From the NCBI RefSeq assembly GCF_023149035.1, contig NZ_JAHXMY010000002.1, positions 930,001 to 994,000 of the forward strand: 64,000 bases of DNA. The letters run 5' to 3'. The stretch comes from Microbacterium sp. EYE_78. Its GTDB lineage: Bacteria; Actinomycetota; Actinomycetes; Actinomycetales; Microbacteriaceae. Every line of letters begins with the position of its first letter. Within the stretch, counting starts at the first letter, position 1. This document shows, one piece after another, positions 10,713 to 23,128 of the stretch. The translations under genes were made by a program, and so were the position numbers. The notes under the pieces were generated by a model that was given only the letters and a program-made list of their open reading frames with translations, ran no database searches and had not been told where the DNA came from.

Positions 10713-10725
10713 ACGCTAGTAGATT
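10713..10725. promoter_or_regulatory. Back-to-back -10 boxes of the epimerase and DUF4166 genes
   Basis: TAGCGT on minus (10718-10713) lies 7 nt before ATG 10705. TAGATT on plus (10720-10725) lies 6 nt before ATG 10732. The two boxes are separated by one base, so each -35 region must lie inside the other gene. Confidence 0.5.
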
Positions 10726-10731
10726 CGCGGC

Positions 10732-13721
<2,990 letters not shown>

Positions 13722-13724
13722 CGC

Positions 13725-15425
13725 TCACGCGTCCTCCGCGAGGAGGGTGTCGCGCACCTGTCGACGAAGGACCTTGCCGATGAGCGACCGGGGCAGTTCG
13801 TCGACGACCTCGACCCGCCGCGGCACCTTGTAGGGCGTCAGGCGCGTCCGCGCGAACGCACGGATGTCGTCCACGTCGAGCGCGTCGACACCGGGGGCGG
13901 GGATGATCGCGGCGACCACCTGTTCGCCGCTGTGCGGATCGGGGAGGCCGACCACGGCGGCATCCGCCACCTGCGGGTGCTGGCGCAGGGTGGCCTCGAC
14001 CTCCGAGGGCGAGACGTTGAAGCCTCCGGTCACGATGAGCTCCTTGAGCCGGTCGACGACGCGGAAGAAGCCGTCGTCGTCCCGTTCGACGATGTCGCCG
14101 GTGCGGAACCACCCGTCGATGAGCACCTTCTCGGTCTCCTCGGGCTTGCCGTAGTAGCCCGAGAACACCTGCGGACCACGCACGACGAGCTCACCCGGCT
14201 CACCGGCGCCCAGGATCCGCGACGGGTCCTCCGGGTCGACCACACGGGCATCGGTGCCGGGGATCGGGATGCCGATGGTCCCCGCTTTGCGATTGTCCGC
14301 GGGCGGGTTGACCATGAGCACCGGCGAGCACTCGCTGAGTCCGTACCCCTCGATGAGGTACCCGCCGCTGGCCTCCTCGAACGGCTCGACGAGCGCAGCG
14401 GAGAGCGCCATCGCACCCGACACGCCGATCCGGATGCCGCGGATCGAGGCACCGCGCTCCCGCGCCCTGGCCAGCAGCCGCTCGGCGATCGGCGGGACGA
14501 GCGGGAGGACGGTCGGCGGATGCTTCTTGATCGCGTCGATCACCATGTCGGCGTCGAACTTCGGGAACAGCACGAGGCGGGCACCCATCGACATGGCGAA
14601 CGTGAGGCAGAGCGTGAGCCCGTACGCGTGGAACATCGGCAGCACCGCGTAGAAGACGCATCCATCGCCCCTGGTCACCGCGGGGATGAACGCCTGGCTC
14701 TGCCGGGCGTTGGCGAGCAGGTTCCGGTGCGTGAGCATCGCGCCCTTCGGCGTCCCGGTCGTCCCCGACGTGTACTGGAGCACGGCGAGATCGCCGGTGC
14801 CAGGGCGGGGATGGGATGCCGGCAGGGGGGCGGTGCGGACGAGGTCGTCCCACGACAGCGCGCCCTTCACCGGGGAGGTCAGCGCGTCGCGGGACTCGCG
14901 CGCCTTCTTCACAGGGAGGCGCAGCGCGAGTCGCGTCCGCAGGGGGAGCGCGGTGGTGATGTCCACGGAGATGATCGCTTCGACGCGGAGGTCGGCGGGG
15001 AACTCCTGCACGGTCCCGGCCACCTTGCTCCAGACGATGGCGTGACGCGCGCCGTGATCTTGGAACTGGGTCCGGAGTTCGCGCGGGGTGTAGAGCGGGT
15101 TGTGCTCGACGACGACGGCGCCGAGCCGCAGCACCGCGTAGAACGCGATGATGTGCTGCGGACAGTTGGGGAGCACGATCGCGACGCGGTCGCCCTTCTT
15201 CACGCCGAGATCGCGCAGCCCGGCCGCCGCGCGGGAGACCGCGTCGTCCAGGGCGCGATACGTCGTCTCCCGGCCGAAGAACTGCAGCGCCGGCGCGTCC
15301 GGGTAGTCACGCGCAGACTCATCGAGCAGGTCCATCAGCGAACCGGTCACCGGAGGCAGGTCGAGGGGGACGCCCTCGCCGTAGGACGAGAGCCATGGGC
15401 GATCGGCGGAGGGCGAATCGGTCAC
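13725..15425 (-). CDS. Long-chain fatty-acid--CoA ligase, FadD-like
   Basis: A 566-residue AMP-forming acyl-CoA synthetase. The P-loop-like A3 motif is YTSGTTGTPKG, A5 is GYGLSECSP, A7 is WFRTGDI, A8 is RLKELIVTGGFNVSP, and the catalytic lysine sits near the end in RSLIGKVLRR. It would activate fatty acids with ATP and CoA at the membrane face. GTG 15425 has TAGGCT 6 nt upstream. It is divergent from gatC and ends 3 nt from the ligA stop. Substrate chain length is inferred from family resemblance only. Confidence 0.88.
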   Translation of the reverse strand: MTDSPSADRPWLSSYGEGVPLDLPPVTGSLMDLLDESARDYPDAPALQFFGRETTYRALDDAVSRAAAGLRDLGVKKGDRVAIVLPNCPQHIIAFYAVLRLGAVVVEHNPLYTPRELRTQFQDHGARHAIVWSKVAGTVQEFPADLRVEAIISVDITTALPLRTRLALRLPVKKARESRDALTSPVKGALSWDDLVRTAPLPASHPRPGTGDLAVLQYTSGTTGTPKGAMLTHRNLLANARQSQAFIPAVTRGDGCVFYAVLPMFHAYGLTLCLTFAMSMGARLVLFPKFDADMVIDAIKKHPPTVLPLVPPIAERLLARARERGASIRGIRIGVSGAMALSAALVEPFEEASGGYLIEGYGLSECSPVLMVNPPADNRKAGTIGIPIPGTDARVVDPEDPSRILGAGEPGELVVRGPQVFSGYYGKPEETEKVLIDGWFRTGDIVERDDDGFFRVVDRLKELIVTGGFNVSPSEVEATLRQHPQVADAAVVGLPDPHSGEQVVAAIIPAPGVDALDVDDIRAFARTRLTPYKVPRRVEVVDELPRSLIGKVLRRQVRDTLLAEDA

Positions 15426-15431
15426 GACCCC

Positions 15432-15437
15432 AGCCTA
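15432..15437 (-). promoter_or_regulatory. -10 box of the acyl-CoA ligase gene
   Basis: TAGGCT on the minus strand, 6 nt before GTG 15425. Confidence 0.5.
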
Positions 15438-15470
15438 GGGCGACCGCTCGGGAGCGCGAGCGGCCCGAAC

Positions 15471-15476
15471 TAGACT
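15471..15476 (+). promoter_or_regulatory. -10 box of the gatCAB operon
   Basis: TAGACT lies 6 nt before GTG 15483. The spacing fixes gatC as leaderless. Confidence 0.5.
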
Positions 15477-15482
15477 GGGGGA

Positions 15483-15782
15483 GTGTCTGAAATCACCCCC
15501 GATCTCGTGCGCCATCTCGGCGTGCTCGCCCGGATCCAGCTGAGCGACGAGGAGGTGGAACGTCTCACCGGCCAGCTCGACGCCATCGTCGACAACATCG
15601 CCAAGGTCTCCGAGGTCGCCACCCCCGAGGTCGCCGCGACGAGCCACCCGATCCCGCTCAGCAACGTGTTCCGTCCCGACGTCCCCGGCGACATGCTCAC
15701 CCGCGACGAGGTGCTGCAGAACGCACCGGATGCCGCTGACGGCCGCTTCCGCGTGACCGCGATCCTCGGGGAGGAGCAGTGA
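15483..15782 (+). CDS. gatC: Asp-tRNA(Asn)/Glu-tRNA(Gln) amidotransferase subunit C
   Basis: A 99-residue GatC, the small subunit that wraps GatA and GatB. Typical features are [17 protein letters not shown] near the N-terminus and the [19 protein letters not shown] segment near the C-terminus. First gene of gatCAB; the GTG start follows a -10 box by 6 nt, and the stop overlaps the gatA GTG by 4 nt. Confidence 0.93.
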   Translation: MSEITPDLVRHLGVLARIQLSDEEVERLTGQLDAIVDNIAKVSEVATPEVAATSHPIPLSNVFRPDVPGDMLTRDEVLQNAPDAADGRFRVTAILGEEQ

Positions 15783-17290
15783 GCGACATCCTGAAGCTGA
15801 CCGCCGCCGACCTGTCGGCGAAGCTCCGTTCCGGTGAACTGTCGAGCGTCGAGGCCACGCAGGCCCACCTCGACCGCATCGCCGCCGTCGACGGCGACGT
15901 CCACGCGTTCCTGCACGTCTCCGATCACGCGGTCGAGGTCGCCCAGGACGTCGACCGGCGCCGCGCCGCGGGCGAGGAGCTCGGCGAACTGGCCGGCGTG
16001 CCGCTCGCCATCAAGGACGTCCTCGTGACGACCGACATGCCCTCGACCAGCGGATCGAAGATCCTCGAGGGTTACATGTCGCCCTACGACGCGACCGTCG
16101 TGGCGCGCTCCCGCGCCGCCGGCCTCGTGCCGCTGGGGAAGACGAACATGGACGAGTTCGCGATGGGGTCGTCGACCGAGCACTCCGCGTACGGCCCGAC
16201 GCACAACCCGTGGGACCTCGACCGGATCCCCGGCGGCTCGGGCGGTGGCTCCGCTGCCGCCGTCGCCGCATTCGAGGCGCCCCTGGCGCTCGGATCGGAC
16301 ACGGGCGGCTCGATCCGTCAGCCCGCGCACGTGACGGGCACCGTCGGCATGAAGCCGACGTACGGCGGCGTCAGCCGGTACGGCGCCATCGCGCTCGCGT
16401 CGAGCCTCGACCAGGTCGGCCCCGTCTCGCGGACCGTCCTCGACTCCGCGCTCCTCCACGACGTCATCGGCGGGCACGATCCGCACGACGCGACCTCGCT
16501 CACCGACGCCTGGCCGTCGTTCGCCGGCGCGGCCCGCGAGGGCGCGACCGGCGAGGTCCTCAAGGGCCTGAAGGTCGGCGTCATCCGCGAACTCGACGAC
16601 TCCGGCTTCCAGGCCGGCGTCTCGGAGTCGTTCCGAGCATCGCTCGCCGCCATGGAGGCCGCCGGCGCCGAGATCGTCGAGGTCAGCGCACCGCACTTCG
16701 AGTACGGCGTGGCCGCCTACTACCTGATCCTCCCCGCCGAGGCGTCCAGCAATCTCGCCAAGTTCGACTCCGTGCGCTTCGGCATGCGCGTGAACGTCCC
16801 GGGCGGGACGGTCGAGGACGTCATGGCCGCGACCCGCGACGCGGGCTTCGGTGACGAGGTCAAGCGGCGCGTCATCCTCGGCACCTACGCCCTGTCGGCC
16901 GGGTACTACGACGCCTATTACGGCAGCGCCCAGAAGGTCCGCACCCTCATCCAGCGTGACTTCGACGAGGCGTTCGCGCAGGTGGACGTCATCGCGACGC
17001 CGTCGGCACCGACGACGGCCTTCCGCCTCGGCGAGCAGCTCGACGACCCGCTGCAGATGTACCTCAACGACGTGACGACCATCCCGGTCAACCTCGCCGG
17101 CGTCCCCGGCATCTCGATCCCCTCGGGACTCGCAGCGGAGGACGGGCTGCCCGTCGGCATCCAGTTCGTCGCACCCGCCCGCGAGGACGCTCGCCTCTAT
17201 CGCGTCGGTGCGGCGCTCGAGGCGCTGCTCGTCGACAGCTGGGGCGGTCCGATCCTGGACCGCGCCCCGATCCTCGGAGGAGCCCGCTGA
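15779..17290 (+). CDS. gatA: Asp-tRNA(Asn)/Glu-tRNA(Gln) amidotransferase subunit A
   Basis: A 503-residue amidase-signature subunit that releases ammonia from glutamine. The catalytic triad is visible as K79 (AIKDV), S154 (PGGSGGG) and S178 (GSDTGGSIR). With GatB it corrects Glu-tRNA(Gln), and possibly Asp-tRNA(Asn). The GTG start overlaps gatC; the stop overlaps the gatB ATG by one base. Confidence 0.96.
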   Translation: MSDILKLTAADLSAKLRSGELSSVEATQAHLDRIAAVDGDVHAFLHVSDHAVEVAQDVDRRRAAGEELGELAGVPLAIKDVLVTTDMPSTSGSKILEGYMSPYDATVVARSRAAGLVPLGKTNMDEFAMGSSTEHSAYGPTHNPWDLDRIPGGSGGGSAAAVAAFEAPLALGSDTGGSIRQPAHVTGTVGMKPTYGGVSRYGAIALASSLDQVGPVSRTVLDSALLHDVIGGHDPHDATSLTDAWPSFAGAAREGATGEVLKGLKVGVIRELDDSGFQAGVSESFRASLAAMEAAGAEIVEVSAPHFEYGVAAYYLILPAEASSNLAKFDSVRFGMRVNVPGGTVEDVMAATRDAGFGDEVKRRVILGTYALSAGYYDAYYGSAQKVRTLIQRDFDEAFAQVDVIATPSAPTTAFRLGEQLDDPLQMYLNDVTTIPVNLAGVPGISIPSGLAAEDGLPVGIQFVAPAREDARLYRVGAALEALLVDSWGGPILDRAPILGGAR

Positions 17291-18807
17291 TGGCCAAGGA
17301 TGCGCTGATGGACTTCGACAAGGCGCTCGAGCTGTTCGAGCCCGTGCTCGGCTTCGAGGTCCACGTCGAGCTCAACACCGAGACCAAGATGTTCTCGCCG
17401 GCCGGCAACCCCGCCCATGCCGCCAACCATGACGCCGCGCCCAACACGCTCGTCGCCCCGGTGGACATGGGCCTCCCGGGTTCGCTCCCCGTCGTCAACG
17501 AGACCGCTGTGCGCTCCTCGATCAGCCTGGGGCTGGCCCTCGGCTGCTCGATCGCGCCGTCGAGCCGGTTCGCGCGGAAGAACTACTTCTACCCGGATCT
17601 CGGGAAGAACTATCAGATCTCGCAGTACGACGAGCCCATCGCGTTCGAGGGCAGCGTCGAGATCGAGCTCGAGGGCGGCGATGTCGTCGTCGTCCCCATC
17701 GAGCGCGCGCACATGGAGGAGGATGCGGGCAAGCTCACCCACATGGGCGGCGCGACCGGCCGCATCCAGGGCGCGGAGTACTCGCTCGTCGACTACAACC
17801 GCGCCGGCGTGCCGCTCGTCGAGATCGTCACGAAGCCCATCTTCGGCACCGAGCACCGCGCGCCCGAGGTCGCCAAGGCCTACGTCGCAGCGATCCGCGA
17901 CATCGTGCGGTCGCTGGGGATCTCGGAGGCTCGGATGGAGCGCGGCAACCTCCGTTGCGACGCGAACGTCTCGCTCCGTCCCCGCGGACAGGAGAAGCTC
18001 GGGACGCGCACCGAGACGAAGAACGTCAACTCGATGCGCTCGGTCGAGCGGGCTGTCCGCTACGAGATCCAGCGCCAGGCGGCGATCCTCGCCGCCGGCG
18101 GCTCGATCACGCAGGAGACGCGGCACTGGCACGAGGACACGGGACGCACCTCGCCCGGCCGTCCGAAGTCGGATGCCGACGACTACCGCTACTTCCCCGA
18201 GCCCGACCTCCTGCCCGTCGAGCCGTCGGAGGAGCTCATCGAGGAGTTGCGCGCCGCACTCCCGGAGGCGCCGTCGGTCCACCGACGCCGCCTGAAGAGC
18301 GAGTGGGGTTTCACCGATCTCGAGTTCCAGGACGTCGCCAACGGCGGTCTGCTCGCGGAGGTCGAGGCGACGATCGCCGCCGGCGCCTCACCGGCATCCG
18401 CCCGCAAGTGGTGGACCGGCGAGATCACCCGGGTCGCGAACGCAAAGGGCGCAGAGCCCGCTGCGCTCGTGTCGGCCGAGTCCGTTGCGGAGCTGCAGCG
18501 GCTCGTGGATGCCGGCACCCTCACCGACAAGCTCGCTCGTCAGGTCCTCGAGGGCGTCATGGCTGGGGAGGGGACTCCCCAGGAGGTCGTCGACGCCCGC
18601 GGGCTCGCGGTCGTCTCGGACGACGGTGCGCTGATCGCCGCCATCGATGACGCCCTCGCCGCGCAACCCGACGTCCTGGCGAAGATCCAGGACGGCAAGG
18701 TGCAGGCCGCCGGTGCCGTGATCGGGGCCGTCATGAAGGCGATGAAGGGCCAGGCGGATGCCGCTCGCGTCCGGGAGCTCATCCTGGAGCGTGCCGGCCA
18801 GGCCTGA
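17290..18807 (+). CDS. gatB: Asp-tRNA(Asn)/Glu-tRNA(Gln) amidotransferase subunit B
   Basis: A 505-residue kinase-like subunit that phosphorylates the mischarged tRNA carboxylate and hands it to ammonia from GatA. Characteristic blocks are [38 protein letters not shown] and [15 protein letters not shown]. The C-terminal helical YqeY-like domain (from about residue 355) binds tRNA. Last gene of gatCAB; a hairpin follows at 18822-18864. Confidence 0.96.
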   Translation: MAKDALMDFDKALELFEPVLGFEVHVELNTETKMFSPAGNPAHAANHDAAPNTLVAPVDMGLPGSLPVVNETAVRSSISLGLALGCSIAPSSRFARKNYFYPDLGKNYQISQYDEPIAFEGSVEIELEGGDVVVVPIERAHMEEDAGKLTHMGGATGRIQGAEYSLVDYNRAGVPLVEIVTKPIFGTEHRAPEVAKAYVAAIRDIVRSLGISEARMERGNLRCDANVSLRPRGQEKLGTRTETKNVNSMRSVERAVRYEIQRQAAILAAGGSITQETRHWHEDTGRTSPGRPKSDADDYRYFPEPDLLPVEPSEELIEELRAALPEAPSVHRRRLKSEWGFTDLEFQDVANGGLLAEVEATIAAGASPASARKWWTGEITRVANAKGAEPAALVSAESVAELQRLVDAGTLTDKLARQVLEGVMAGEGTPQEVVDARGLAVVSDDGALIAAIDDALAAQPDVLAKIQDGKVQAAGAVIGAVMKAMKGQADAARVRELILERAGQA

Positions 18808-18821
18808 CGCTCCGTCCACGG

Positions 18822-18864
18822 TGCCGCCGCGCCGGAGCCCCGTCCGGGCTCGGTGTCGGCGGCA
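18822..18864 (+). terminator. Hairpin after gatB
   Basis: An outer 8-bp stem (18822-18829 with 18857-18864) encloses an inner stem AGCCC/GGGCT (18836-18840 with 18846-18850). It lies between the gatB stop and the dinB -10 box. Confidence 0.6.
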
Positions 18865-18869
18865 TCGTC

Positions 18870-18875
18870 GACAAT
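18870..18875 (+). promoter_or_regulatory. -10 box of dinB
   Basis: GACAAT lies 6 nt before ATG 18882. No LexA box of the actinobacterial type is evident nearby. Confidence 0.4.
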
Positions 18876-18881
18876 GGAGAC

Positions 18882-20138
18882 ATGGGACGCGGCGACGGGA
18901 CGGGACGGATCGTCTCGCCCGACGACGCCGACGACACCGGCACGCGCATCCTCCATGTCGACATGGACGCCTTCTATGCGTCCGTCGAGGTCCTCTACGA
19001 CCCATCACTCGCGGGCAAGCCGCTGATCGTGGGCGGGATGGAAGGCCGAGGCGTCGTCTCGAGCGCCTCCTACGAAGCCCGTCGATTCGGCGTCCGCTCG
19101 GCGATGTCGGTCGGCAAGGCGCTGCAGCTGTGCCCGCACGCGGTCGTCGTCATGCCGCGTTTCGAGCGTTACTCGGAGCTGTCGAAGAAGGTCATGGCGA
19201 TCTTCCGCGACGTCACCCCGCTCGTCGAACCCCTCTCGATCGACGAGGCCTTCCTCGATGTGAGCGGCGCACGCCGGTTGTGGGGGAGTCCGGGCGAGAT
19301 CGGGCGGATGGTCAGGCGGCGCGTCCTGGAGGAGACCGGCCTGACCTGCAGCATCGGCGTGGCCGCGACCAAGCACGTCGCCAAGATCGCCTCGACGGTC
19401 TCCAAGCCCGACGGGCTGCTCGTCGTGAGCGAACCCGACACGCAGGCCTTCCTCGCGGCACGCCCCGTCGGTGCACTCTGGGGGGTGGGTCCGAAAGCCG
19501 CCGAAGCGCTGGAGGCCCGCGGCATCCGGATGGTATCCGACATCCTGCACACCCCGCGCGGCGTGCTCGATCGGGCGCTGGGCCCCGCGATGGGCGCGCG
19601 GGTGTCGCAGCTCGCGCGGGGGATCGACCCGCGGTCGGTGCAGACCGAGCACACGGAGAAGAGCGTCGGCCACGAGGAGACCTTCCTGGAGGACCTCTCC
19701 GACGTGGGGATGCTGCGCAGCGAGTTCCGGCGGCTCGCGGATCGGGTCGCCTCCCGGCTCCGAGCCGGCGGGTGGGAGGCCCGGACGATCGCCATCAAGG
19801 TCCGCTTCTCCGACTTCACCACGCTCTCCCGCTCGGTGAGCGTCCCCGAACCGACGAATGTGGGCCAGCGCATCGGGGACGTCGCGCTCGAGCTGTTCGG
19901 GAAGATCGACCTCGTCCAGCCCGTTCGTCTCATCGGAGTCCGCGGGGAGAAGCTCACCACCGACGGACTGGGGGGCCTGGCACTCTGGGACGACGATGCG
20001 GAATGGCGGCGAGTGGACGCGGCGCTCGACGACGCACGAACGCGATTCGGCCGCGGAGCGGTCACGAGGGCCAGCACGCTCGGCCCCCGGCGCGATACGG
20101 GCGCCCTCCCGACGAATCCCCGGCCGCCGCGGGAATGA
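18882..20138 (+). CDS. dinB: DNA polymerase IV (Y family)
   Basis: A 418-residue translesion polymerase. The catalytic acids lie in HVDMDAFYASVE (about residues 25-36) and LSIDEAFLDVSG. The palm/fingers region is followed by an HhH thumb (VGALWGVGPKAAEAL) and a little-finger domain. The C-terminus ends in a low-complexity Arg/Pro tail with no recognisable QxxLF-type clamp motif. ATG 18882 follows GACAAT by 6 nt. Confidence 0.92.
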   Translation: MGRGDGTGRIVSPDDADDTGTRILHVDMDAFYASVEVLYDPSLAGKPLIVGGMEGRGVVSSASYEARRFGVRSAMSVGKALQLCPHAVVVMPRFERYSELSKKVMAIFRDVTPLVEPLSIDEAFLDVSGARRLWGSPGEIGRMVRRRVLEETGLTCSIGVAATKHVAKIASTVSKPDGLLVVSEPDTQAFLAARPVGALWGVGPKAAEALEARGIRMVSDILHTPRGVLDRALGPAMGARVSQLARGIDPRSVQTEHTEKSVGHEETFLEDLSDVGMLRSEFRRLADRVASRLRAGGWEARTIAIKVRFSDFTTLSRSVSVPEPTNVGQRIGDVALELFGKIDLVQPVRLIGVRGEKLTTDGLGGLALWDDDAEWRRVDAALDDARTRFGRGAVTRASTLGPRRDTGALPTNPRPPRE

Positions 20139-20203
20139 CGGTGCCCCGTGCTCCCGCAACCGCCGCGTCTTCGCAACCCCCTGTGTTCGCGGAGTCCAGC
20201 CGA

Positions 20204-20209
20204 TACCGT
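20204..20209 (+). promoter_or_regulatory. -10 box of the GerW-like gene
   Basis: TACCGT lies 6 nt before ATG 20216. Confidence 0.35.
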
Positions 20210-20215
20210 TGACCC

Positions 20216-20536
20216 ATGGCCAATCTCCCTCTCGAACTCGGCAAGCAGTTCGCCTCCCTCGGAGCCTCGACCGTCTACGGCGAGCAGCAGGACGTCGACG
20301 GCATCCGTCTCATCCCGGTCGCGCTGACCTGGTCGGGGTTCGGTGCCGGCGAGGACACCGCGGGCGGAGCGGGTGGTGGTGGCGGCGGTGCGGCGATCCC
20401 CGTCGGGGCGTACATCCGCAAGGGTGACGACCTGCGCTTCGAGCCGAACCTCGTGTCGTTGCTCGCCGTCGGCATCCCTTTCGTGTGGGTCGCGGGGCGT
20501 GCGCTCAGCCGCATCATCCGTGCCCTCAAGCGCTGA
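20216..20536 (+). CDS. GerW/YtfJ-family small protein
   Basis: A 106-residue protein. An N-terminal domain (VYGEQQDVDGIRLIPVA) leads into a glycine-rich loop (GGAGGGGGGAAIPVGAYI) and a hydrophobic C-terminal helix (VSLLAVGIPFVWVAGRAL), the pattern of the GerW (YtfJ) family. The family is named for Bacillus spore germination, but this lineage does not sporulate, so the role is unknown. The last 17 nt overlap the likely GTG start of the kinase that follows. Confidence 0.7.
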   Translation: MANLPLELGKQFASLGASTVYGEQQDVDGIRLIPVALTWSGFGAGEDTAGGAGGGGGGAAIPVGAYIRKGDDLRFEPNLVSLLAVGIPFVWVAGRALSRIIRALKR

Positions 20537-21101
20537 CGGCGACCCAGCGCTCCAGCGCCTCCTCTCGGACGGCGTCGCCTCCGCGCTGCGGAGAGCGTCG
20601 AGCCTCGGGTCGGTGCCGACGGTGATCCTCGTCGACGGCCGATCAGGAGCGGGGAAGTCGACCTTCGCCGCGATGCTCGCGGCGTCCTTCGATGAGGCGG
20701 CGCTGGTCGCGCTCGACGAGATCTACCCGGGCTGGGACGGGCTCCGCCAGGGGGCGGACACAGCACTGACGCAGGTCATCCGGCCGGTGCTTGCGGGCCG
20801 AGCGGGCGAGTGGGAGACCTGGGATTGGGCCCGAGGCATCCCTTCCGGCCGACGTCGTGTCGTCGGCCCCGCGCCCGTGCTCATCGTCGAAGGCGCGGGT
20901 GTGCTGACCCCGGCGTCCGCAGCGGTGGCCGACGTGCGCGTGTGGCTCGATGCGCCGGCTCGAACGCGGCGCGAGCGGGCGTTGCGGCGAGACGGCGACG
21001 CGTACCGTCCGCACTGGGAGCGCTGGGCTGCGCAGGAGGAGGATCACCTCCGGGCGCACGGTCCCCGCGATCTGGCGGACGTCGTCCTCGATCTCCCCTG
21101 A
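20520..21101 (+). CDS. Uridine kinase-like P-loop NTPase
   Basis: A 193-residue nucleoside-kinase-like protein. Walker A is GRSGAGKST near residues 37-45, followed by ALDEIYPGWDGL (substrate-binding Asp), a PAPVLIVEGAG strand and an arginine-rich lid (ARTRRERALRR). GTG 20520 is chosen because conserved sequence starts just after it and it couples to the gene upstream; the open frame further upstream is shadow. The substrate cannot be fixed from sequence. The stop is 2 nt from the convergent DUF2017 stop. Confidence 0.75.
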   Translation: MPSSADGDPALQRLLSDGVASALRRASSLGSVPTVILVDGRSGAGKSTFAAMLAASFDEAALVALDEIYPGWDGLRQGADTALTQVIRPVLAGRAGEWETWDWARGIPSGRRRVVGPAPVLIVEGAGVLTPASAAVADVRVWLDAPARTRRERALRRDGDAYRPHWERWAAQEEDHLRAHGPRDLADVVLDLP

Positions 21102-21103
21102 GC

Positions 21104-21592
21104 TCACTCCTGGTCGAGCGCCTGCAGCAGTCCTTCGAGGCGGTAGCCGAGCCACTCGTAGACGCCGAACCGCGGATCATCGTCACGGTGTTCCTCGTCG
21201 GTGACCCCGAGGCGCTCGGCCATCACGAGACGCAGCGCCGCGAGTGTCCGCAACCATGCATCCGACACCTCGCGGTCGAGCTCCACCTCGAGGACGTCCT
21301 CCGCCTGCGTGCGATCGAGCTCCGCGGCGACGAGGTCGCCGCCGTCGTGCCGGAGCGAGGCGCGCACCGTTCCCGCATCGGCGGCTCGGCGGGCGAGGAG
21401 GTCAGCCTGTGTGAGACCCCGGAACTCGGCGGACGCCTCAGGGTCATCACGGTATGCATCCGGGACGAGGCGTCGGACCGCCGGGTCGGAGCCCGCGCCG
21501 GCAGCCAGGAGTTCCTGGAGCTGCCCGACGAGGTCGCTCAGATGCGCGGCCTCGAGGAGGGTCATCCGCATCGTCATCCGCGTACTGCTCAC
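21104..21592 (-). CDS. DUF2017 family protein
   Basis: A 162-residue helical protein of the DUF2017 family, which in actinobacteria regularly follows clpS. Conserved features include LLEAAHLSDLVGQLQELL near the start and WLGYRLEGLLQAL at the end. GTG 21592 is preferred because it overlaps the clpS stop by 4 nt. Function is unknown; the fixed linkage to clpS suggests a role near N-degron recognition, but that is inference. Confidence 0.8.
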   Translation of the reverse strand: MSSTRMTMRMTLLEAAHLSDLVGQLQELLAAGAGSDPAVRRLVPDAYRDDPEASAEFRGLTQADLLARRAADAGTVRASLRHDGGDLVAAELDRTQAEDVLEVELDREVSDAWLRTLAALRLVMAERLGVTDEEHRDDDPRFGVYEWLGYRLEGLLQALDQE

Positions 21593-21879
21593 GTCCCGAC
21601 CTCGCGGACCGTGGCCCACAGGCCGTAATCGTGCATCGCCTGCGCGTGCAGCTCCATCTGCTCGCGCGAGCCTTCGGACACGACCGCGTGGCCGTCGTGG
21701 TGCACCGCGAGCATGAGGCGCTCAGCCTGCTCACGCGGGTAGCCGAAGTACTCGCGGAAGACGTGCACGACATAGCTCATCAGGTTCACCGGGTCGTTCC
21801 AGACGACCGTCTCCCACGGACCCGATGTCGACGCCCGCAGGTCCAGGGCGACGTCCTCGAGGGGCATCGCGGTGCTCAT
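21589..21879 (-). CDS. clpS: ATP-dependent Clp protease adaptor ClpS
   Basis: A 96-residue adaptor that delivers N-degron substrates to the Clp ATPase. The binding-pocket block WNDPVNLMSYVVHVF (W27 N28 D29 P30) and the helix with H60/H61 (AVHHDGHAVV) are present. ATG 21879 (MSTAMPLED) overlaps the stop of the metallopeptidase gene by one base. It forms an operon with the metallopeptidase upstream and DUF2017 downstream. Confidence 0.92.
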   Translation of the reverse strand: MSTAMPLEDVALDLRASTSGPWETVVWNDPVNLMSYVVHVFREYFGYPREQAERLMLAVHHDGHAVVSEGSREQMELHAQAMHDYGLWATVREVGT

Positions 21880-22229
21880 CACGCCCACCCCAGTTCATGC
21901 AGCCGCTGGTCGTCGATCCCGTAGTAGTGCGCGATCTCGTGGACGAGTGTCGTGTGGACCTCGTCTCGCAGCTCGTCGAGGTCATCGCACGCGTGGAGGT
22001 GCGGCTCACGGTAGATCATGATGCGGTCCGGGAGCTCGCCCAGCCCGTAACGGCCGCGCTCGGTGATCGCGAGTCCGTCGTACAGACCGAAGAGGTCCAT
22101 ACTGCCGTCTTCGGGTCGGTCCTCGACGACGAGGACGACGTTGTCGAGTCCGTCCACCATCTCATCGGGCAGCGCGTCGAGCTCGGACGCGACCAGGGCC
22201 TCGAACGCCTCGGCATCCATCTCGATCAT
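21879..22229 (-). CDS. Zincin-like metallopeptidase family protein
   Basis: A 116-residue protein of the small 'metallopeptidase' family common in actinobacteria. The zinc motif HEIAHYYGIDD gives H97, E98, H101 and D106/D107 as likely ligands and catalyst. The N-terminal half (DAEAFEALVASELDAL, VVLVVEDRPEDG) is family-typical. ATG 22229 is chosen; GTG 22235 or ATG 22220 are possible. It heads the clpS-DUF2017 operon. Peptidase activity is presumed from the motif. Confidence 0.8.
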   Translation of the reverse strand: MIEMDAEAFEALVASELDALPDEMVDGLDNVVLVVEDRPEDGSMDLFGLYDGLAITERGRYGLGELPDRIMIYREPHLHACDDLDELRDEVHTTLVHEIAHYYGIDDQRLHELGWA

Positions 22230-22253
22230 GACCACGTCTCATGAGGGAAGAAT

Positions 22254-22329
22254 TGGGGTGAGTAACGGGACTCGAACCCGCGACCCCCTGGACCACAACC
22301 AGGTGCTCTACCAACTGAGCTATACCCAC
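22254..22329 (-). tRNA. tRNA-His (GTG)
   Basis: A cloverleaf on the minus strand with acceptor arms GTGGGTA/TACTCAC and a TTGTGGT anticodon loop carrying GTG. The T loop is TTCGAGT and 3' CCA is encoded. The base just 5' (22330) is G and faces a C discriminator, the G-1:C73 identity pair of tRNA-His. Confidence 0.96.
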
Positions 22330-22333
22330 CATG

Positions 22334-22349
22334 TGCCCGCGAGCGGGCA
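22334..22349 (-). terminator. Short hairpin between orn and tRNA-His
   Basis: TGCCCGC and GCGGGCA form a tight stem-loop just upstream of tRNA-His and 14 nt beyond the orn stop. It may end orn transcription. Confidence 0.45.
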
Positions 22350-22363
22350 ACCCCCCAAGTGTA

Positions 22364-22984
22364 TTACAGCCCGGAGGCGAACGACGACACGGCGGTCGCC
22401 GCGGCGTTTCTCGCGTCGTCGCTGGTGGGGCCCGGCGCCGGCACGAAGACCGTCTCTCGGTAGTACGCCAGTTCGCGGACGCTCTCGCGGATGTCGGCCA
22501 GCGCCCGGTGGCCGCCGTCCTTCGTCGGTGCGTTGAAGTACGCACGCGGGTACCAGCGGCGGGCGAGCTCCTTGACGCTCGACACGTCGACGTTGCGGTA
22601 GTGCAGCCAGCGGTCGACGCGGGGCATGTACCGCGCGAGGAACATGCGATCCGTGCCGATCGTGTTGCCCGCCAGCGGCGCCTTCCCTTCCGGGACGAAC
22701 CGCTGGATGTACTCCAGCACCTGGAACTCCGCGTCGGCGAGGCTCACGCCGTGCGGGATCTCCTCCAGCAGACCCGAGCTCTCGTGCATCTTCGTGACGA
22801 AGTCGTTCATGTGCGCCAGGGCGGAGTCGTCGGGTTTGATGACGATCTGGAAGCCCGGGTCGAGCACGCGGAGCTCGAAGTCGGTGATGACCACCGCGAC
22901 CTCCACGAGTTCGTCGACGGACAGATCGAGGCCCGTCATCTCGCAGTCGATCCAGACGAGGCGGTCGTTCTCAGCGGCTGACAC
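22364..22984 (-). CDS. orn: Oligoribonuclease
   Basis: A 206-residue DEDDh exonuclease that degrades dinucleotides and short RNA fragments. The acids appear in order: D13 and E15 in [10 protein letters not shown], Asp in NTIGTDRMF, and the His/Asp pair in GGHRALADI. The GTG start at 22984 follows an AGGAGA ribosome-binding site. It sits between tRNA-Arg and tRNA-His, all on minus. The C-terminal extension is alanine-rich and non-conserved. Confidence 0.94.
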   Translation of the reverse strand: MSAAENDRLVWIDCEMTGLDLSVDELVEVAVVITDFELRVLDPGFQIVIKPDDSALAHMNDFVTKMHESSGLLEEIPHGVSLADAEFQVLEYIQRFVPEGKAPLAGNTIGTDRMFLARYMPRVDRWLHYRNVDVSSVKELARRWYPRAYFNAPTKDGGHRALADIRESVRELAYYRETVFVPAPGPTSDDARNAAATAVSSFASGL

Positions 22985-23002
22985 AGGGTCTCCTCACACG
23001 GG

Positions 23003-23026
23003 GGGTCCGTCCCGTCGGGACGACCC
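23003..23026 (-). terminator. Hairpin downstream of tRNA-Arg
   Basis: GGGTC/GACCC then GTCCC/GGGAC form a 10-bp stem with one bulged C and a 3-nt loop. It lies 4 nt beyond the tRNA-Arg 3' end and before the orn ribosome-binding site. Confidence 0.6.
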
Positions 23027-23029
23027 GAG

Positions 23030-23102
23030 CCCCTCCAGGAGGATTCGAACCCCCGACCTGGCGGGTAGAAACCGCTCGCTCTATCCACTGAGCTATGGAG
23101 GG
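23030..23102 (-). tRNA. tRNA-Arg (TCT)
   Basis: A cloverleaf on minus with acceptor CCCTCCA/TGGAGGG, D arm AGCTCAGTGGATAGAGC, anticodon loop TTTCTAC (TCT) and T loop TTCGAAT. The discriminator is G and CCA is not encoded. It reads AGA/AGG codons, which are rare in this GC-rich genome. Confidence 0.95.
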
Positions 23103-23128
23103 AAGGATGCTCCCCTTCAGGCTACCGC

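Noticed and set aside
18558..18578. Hairpin GGGGA...TCCCC inside gatB
   Set aside because: It is short and mid-gene, so more likely a codon-composition effect.
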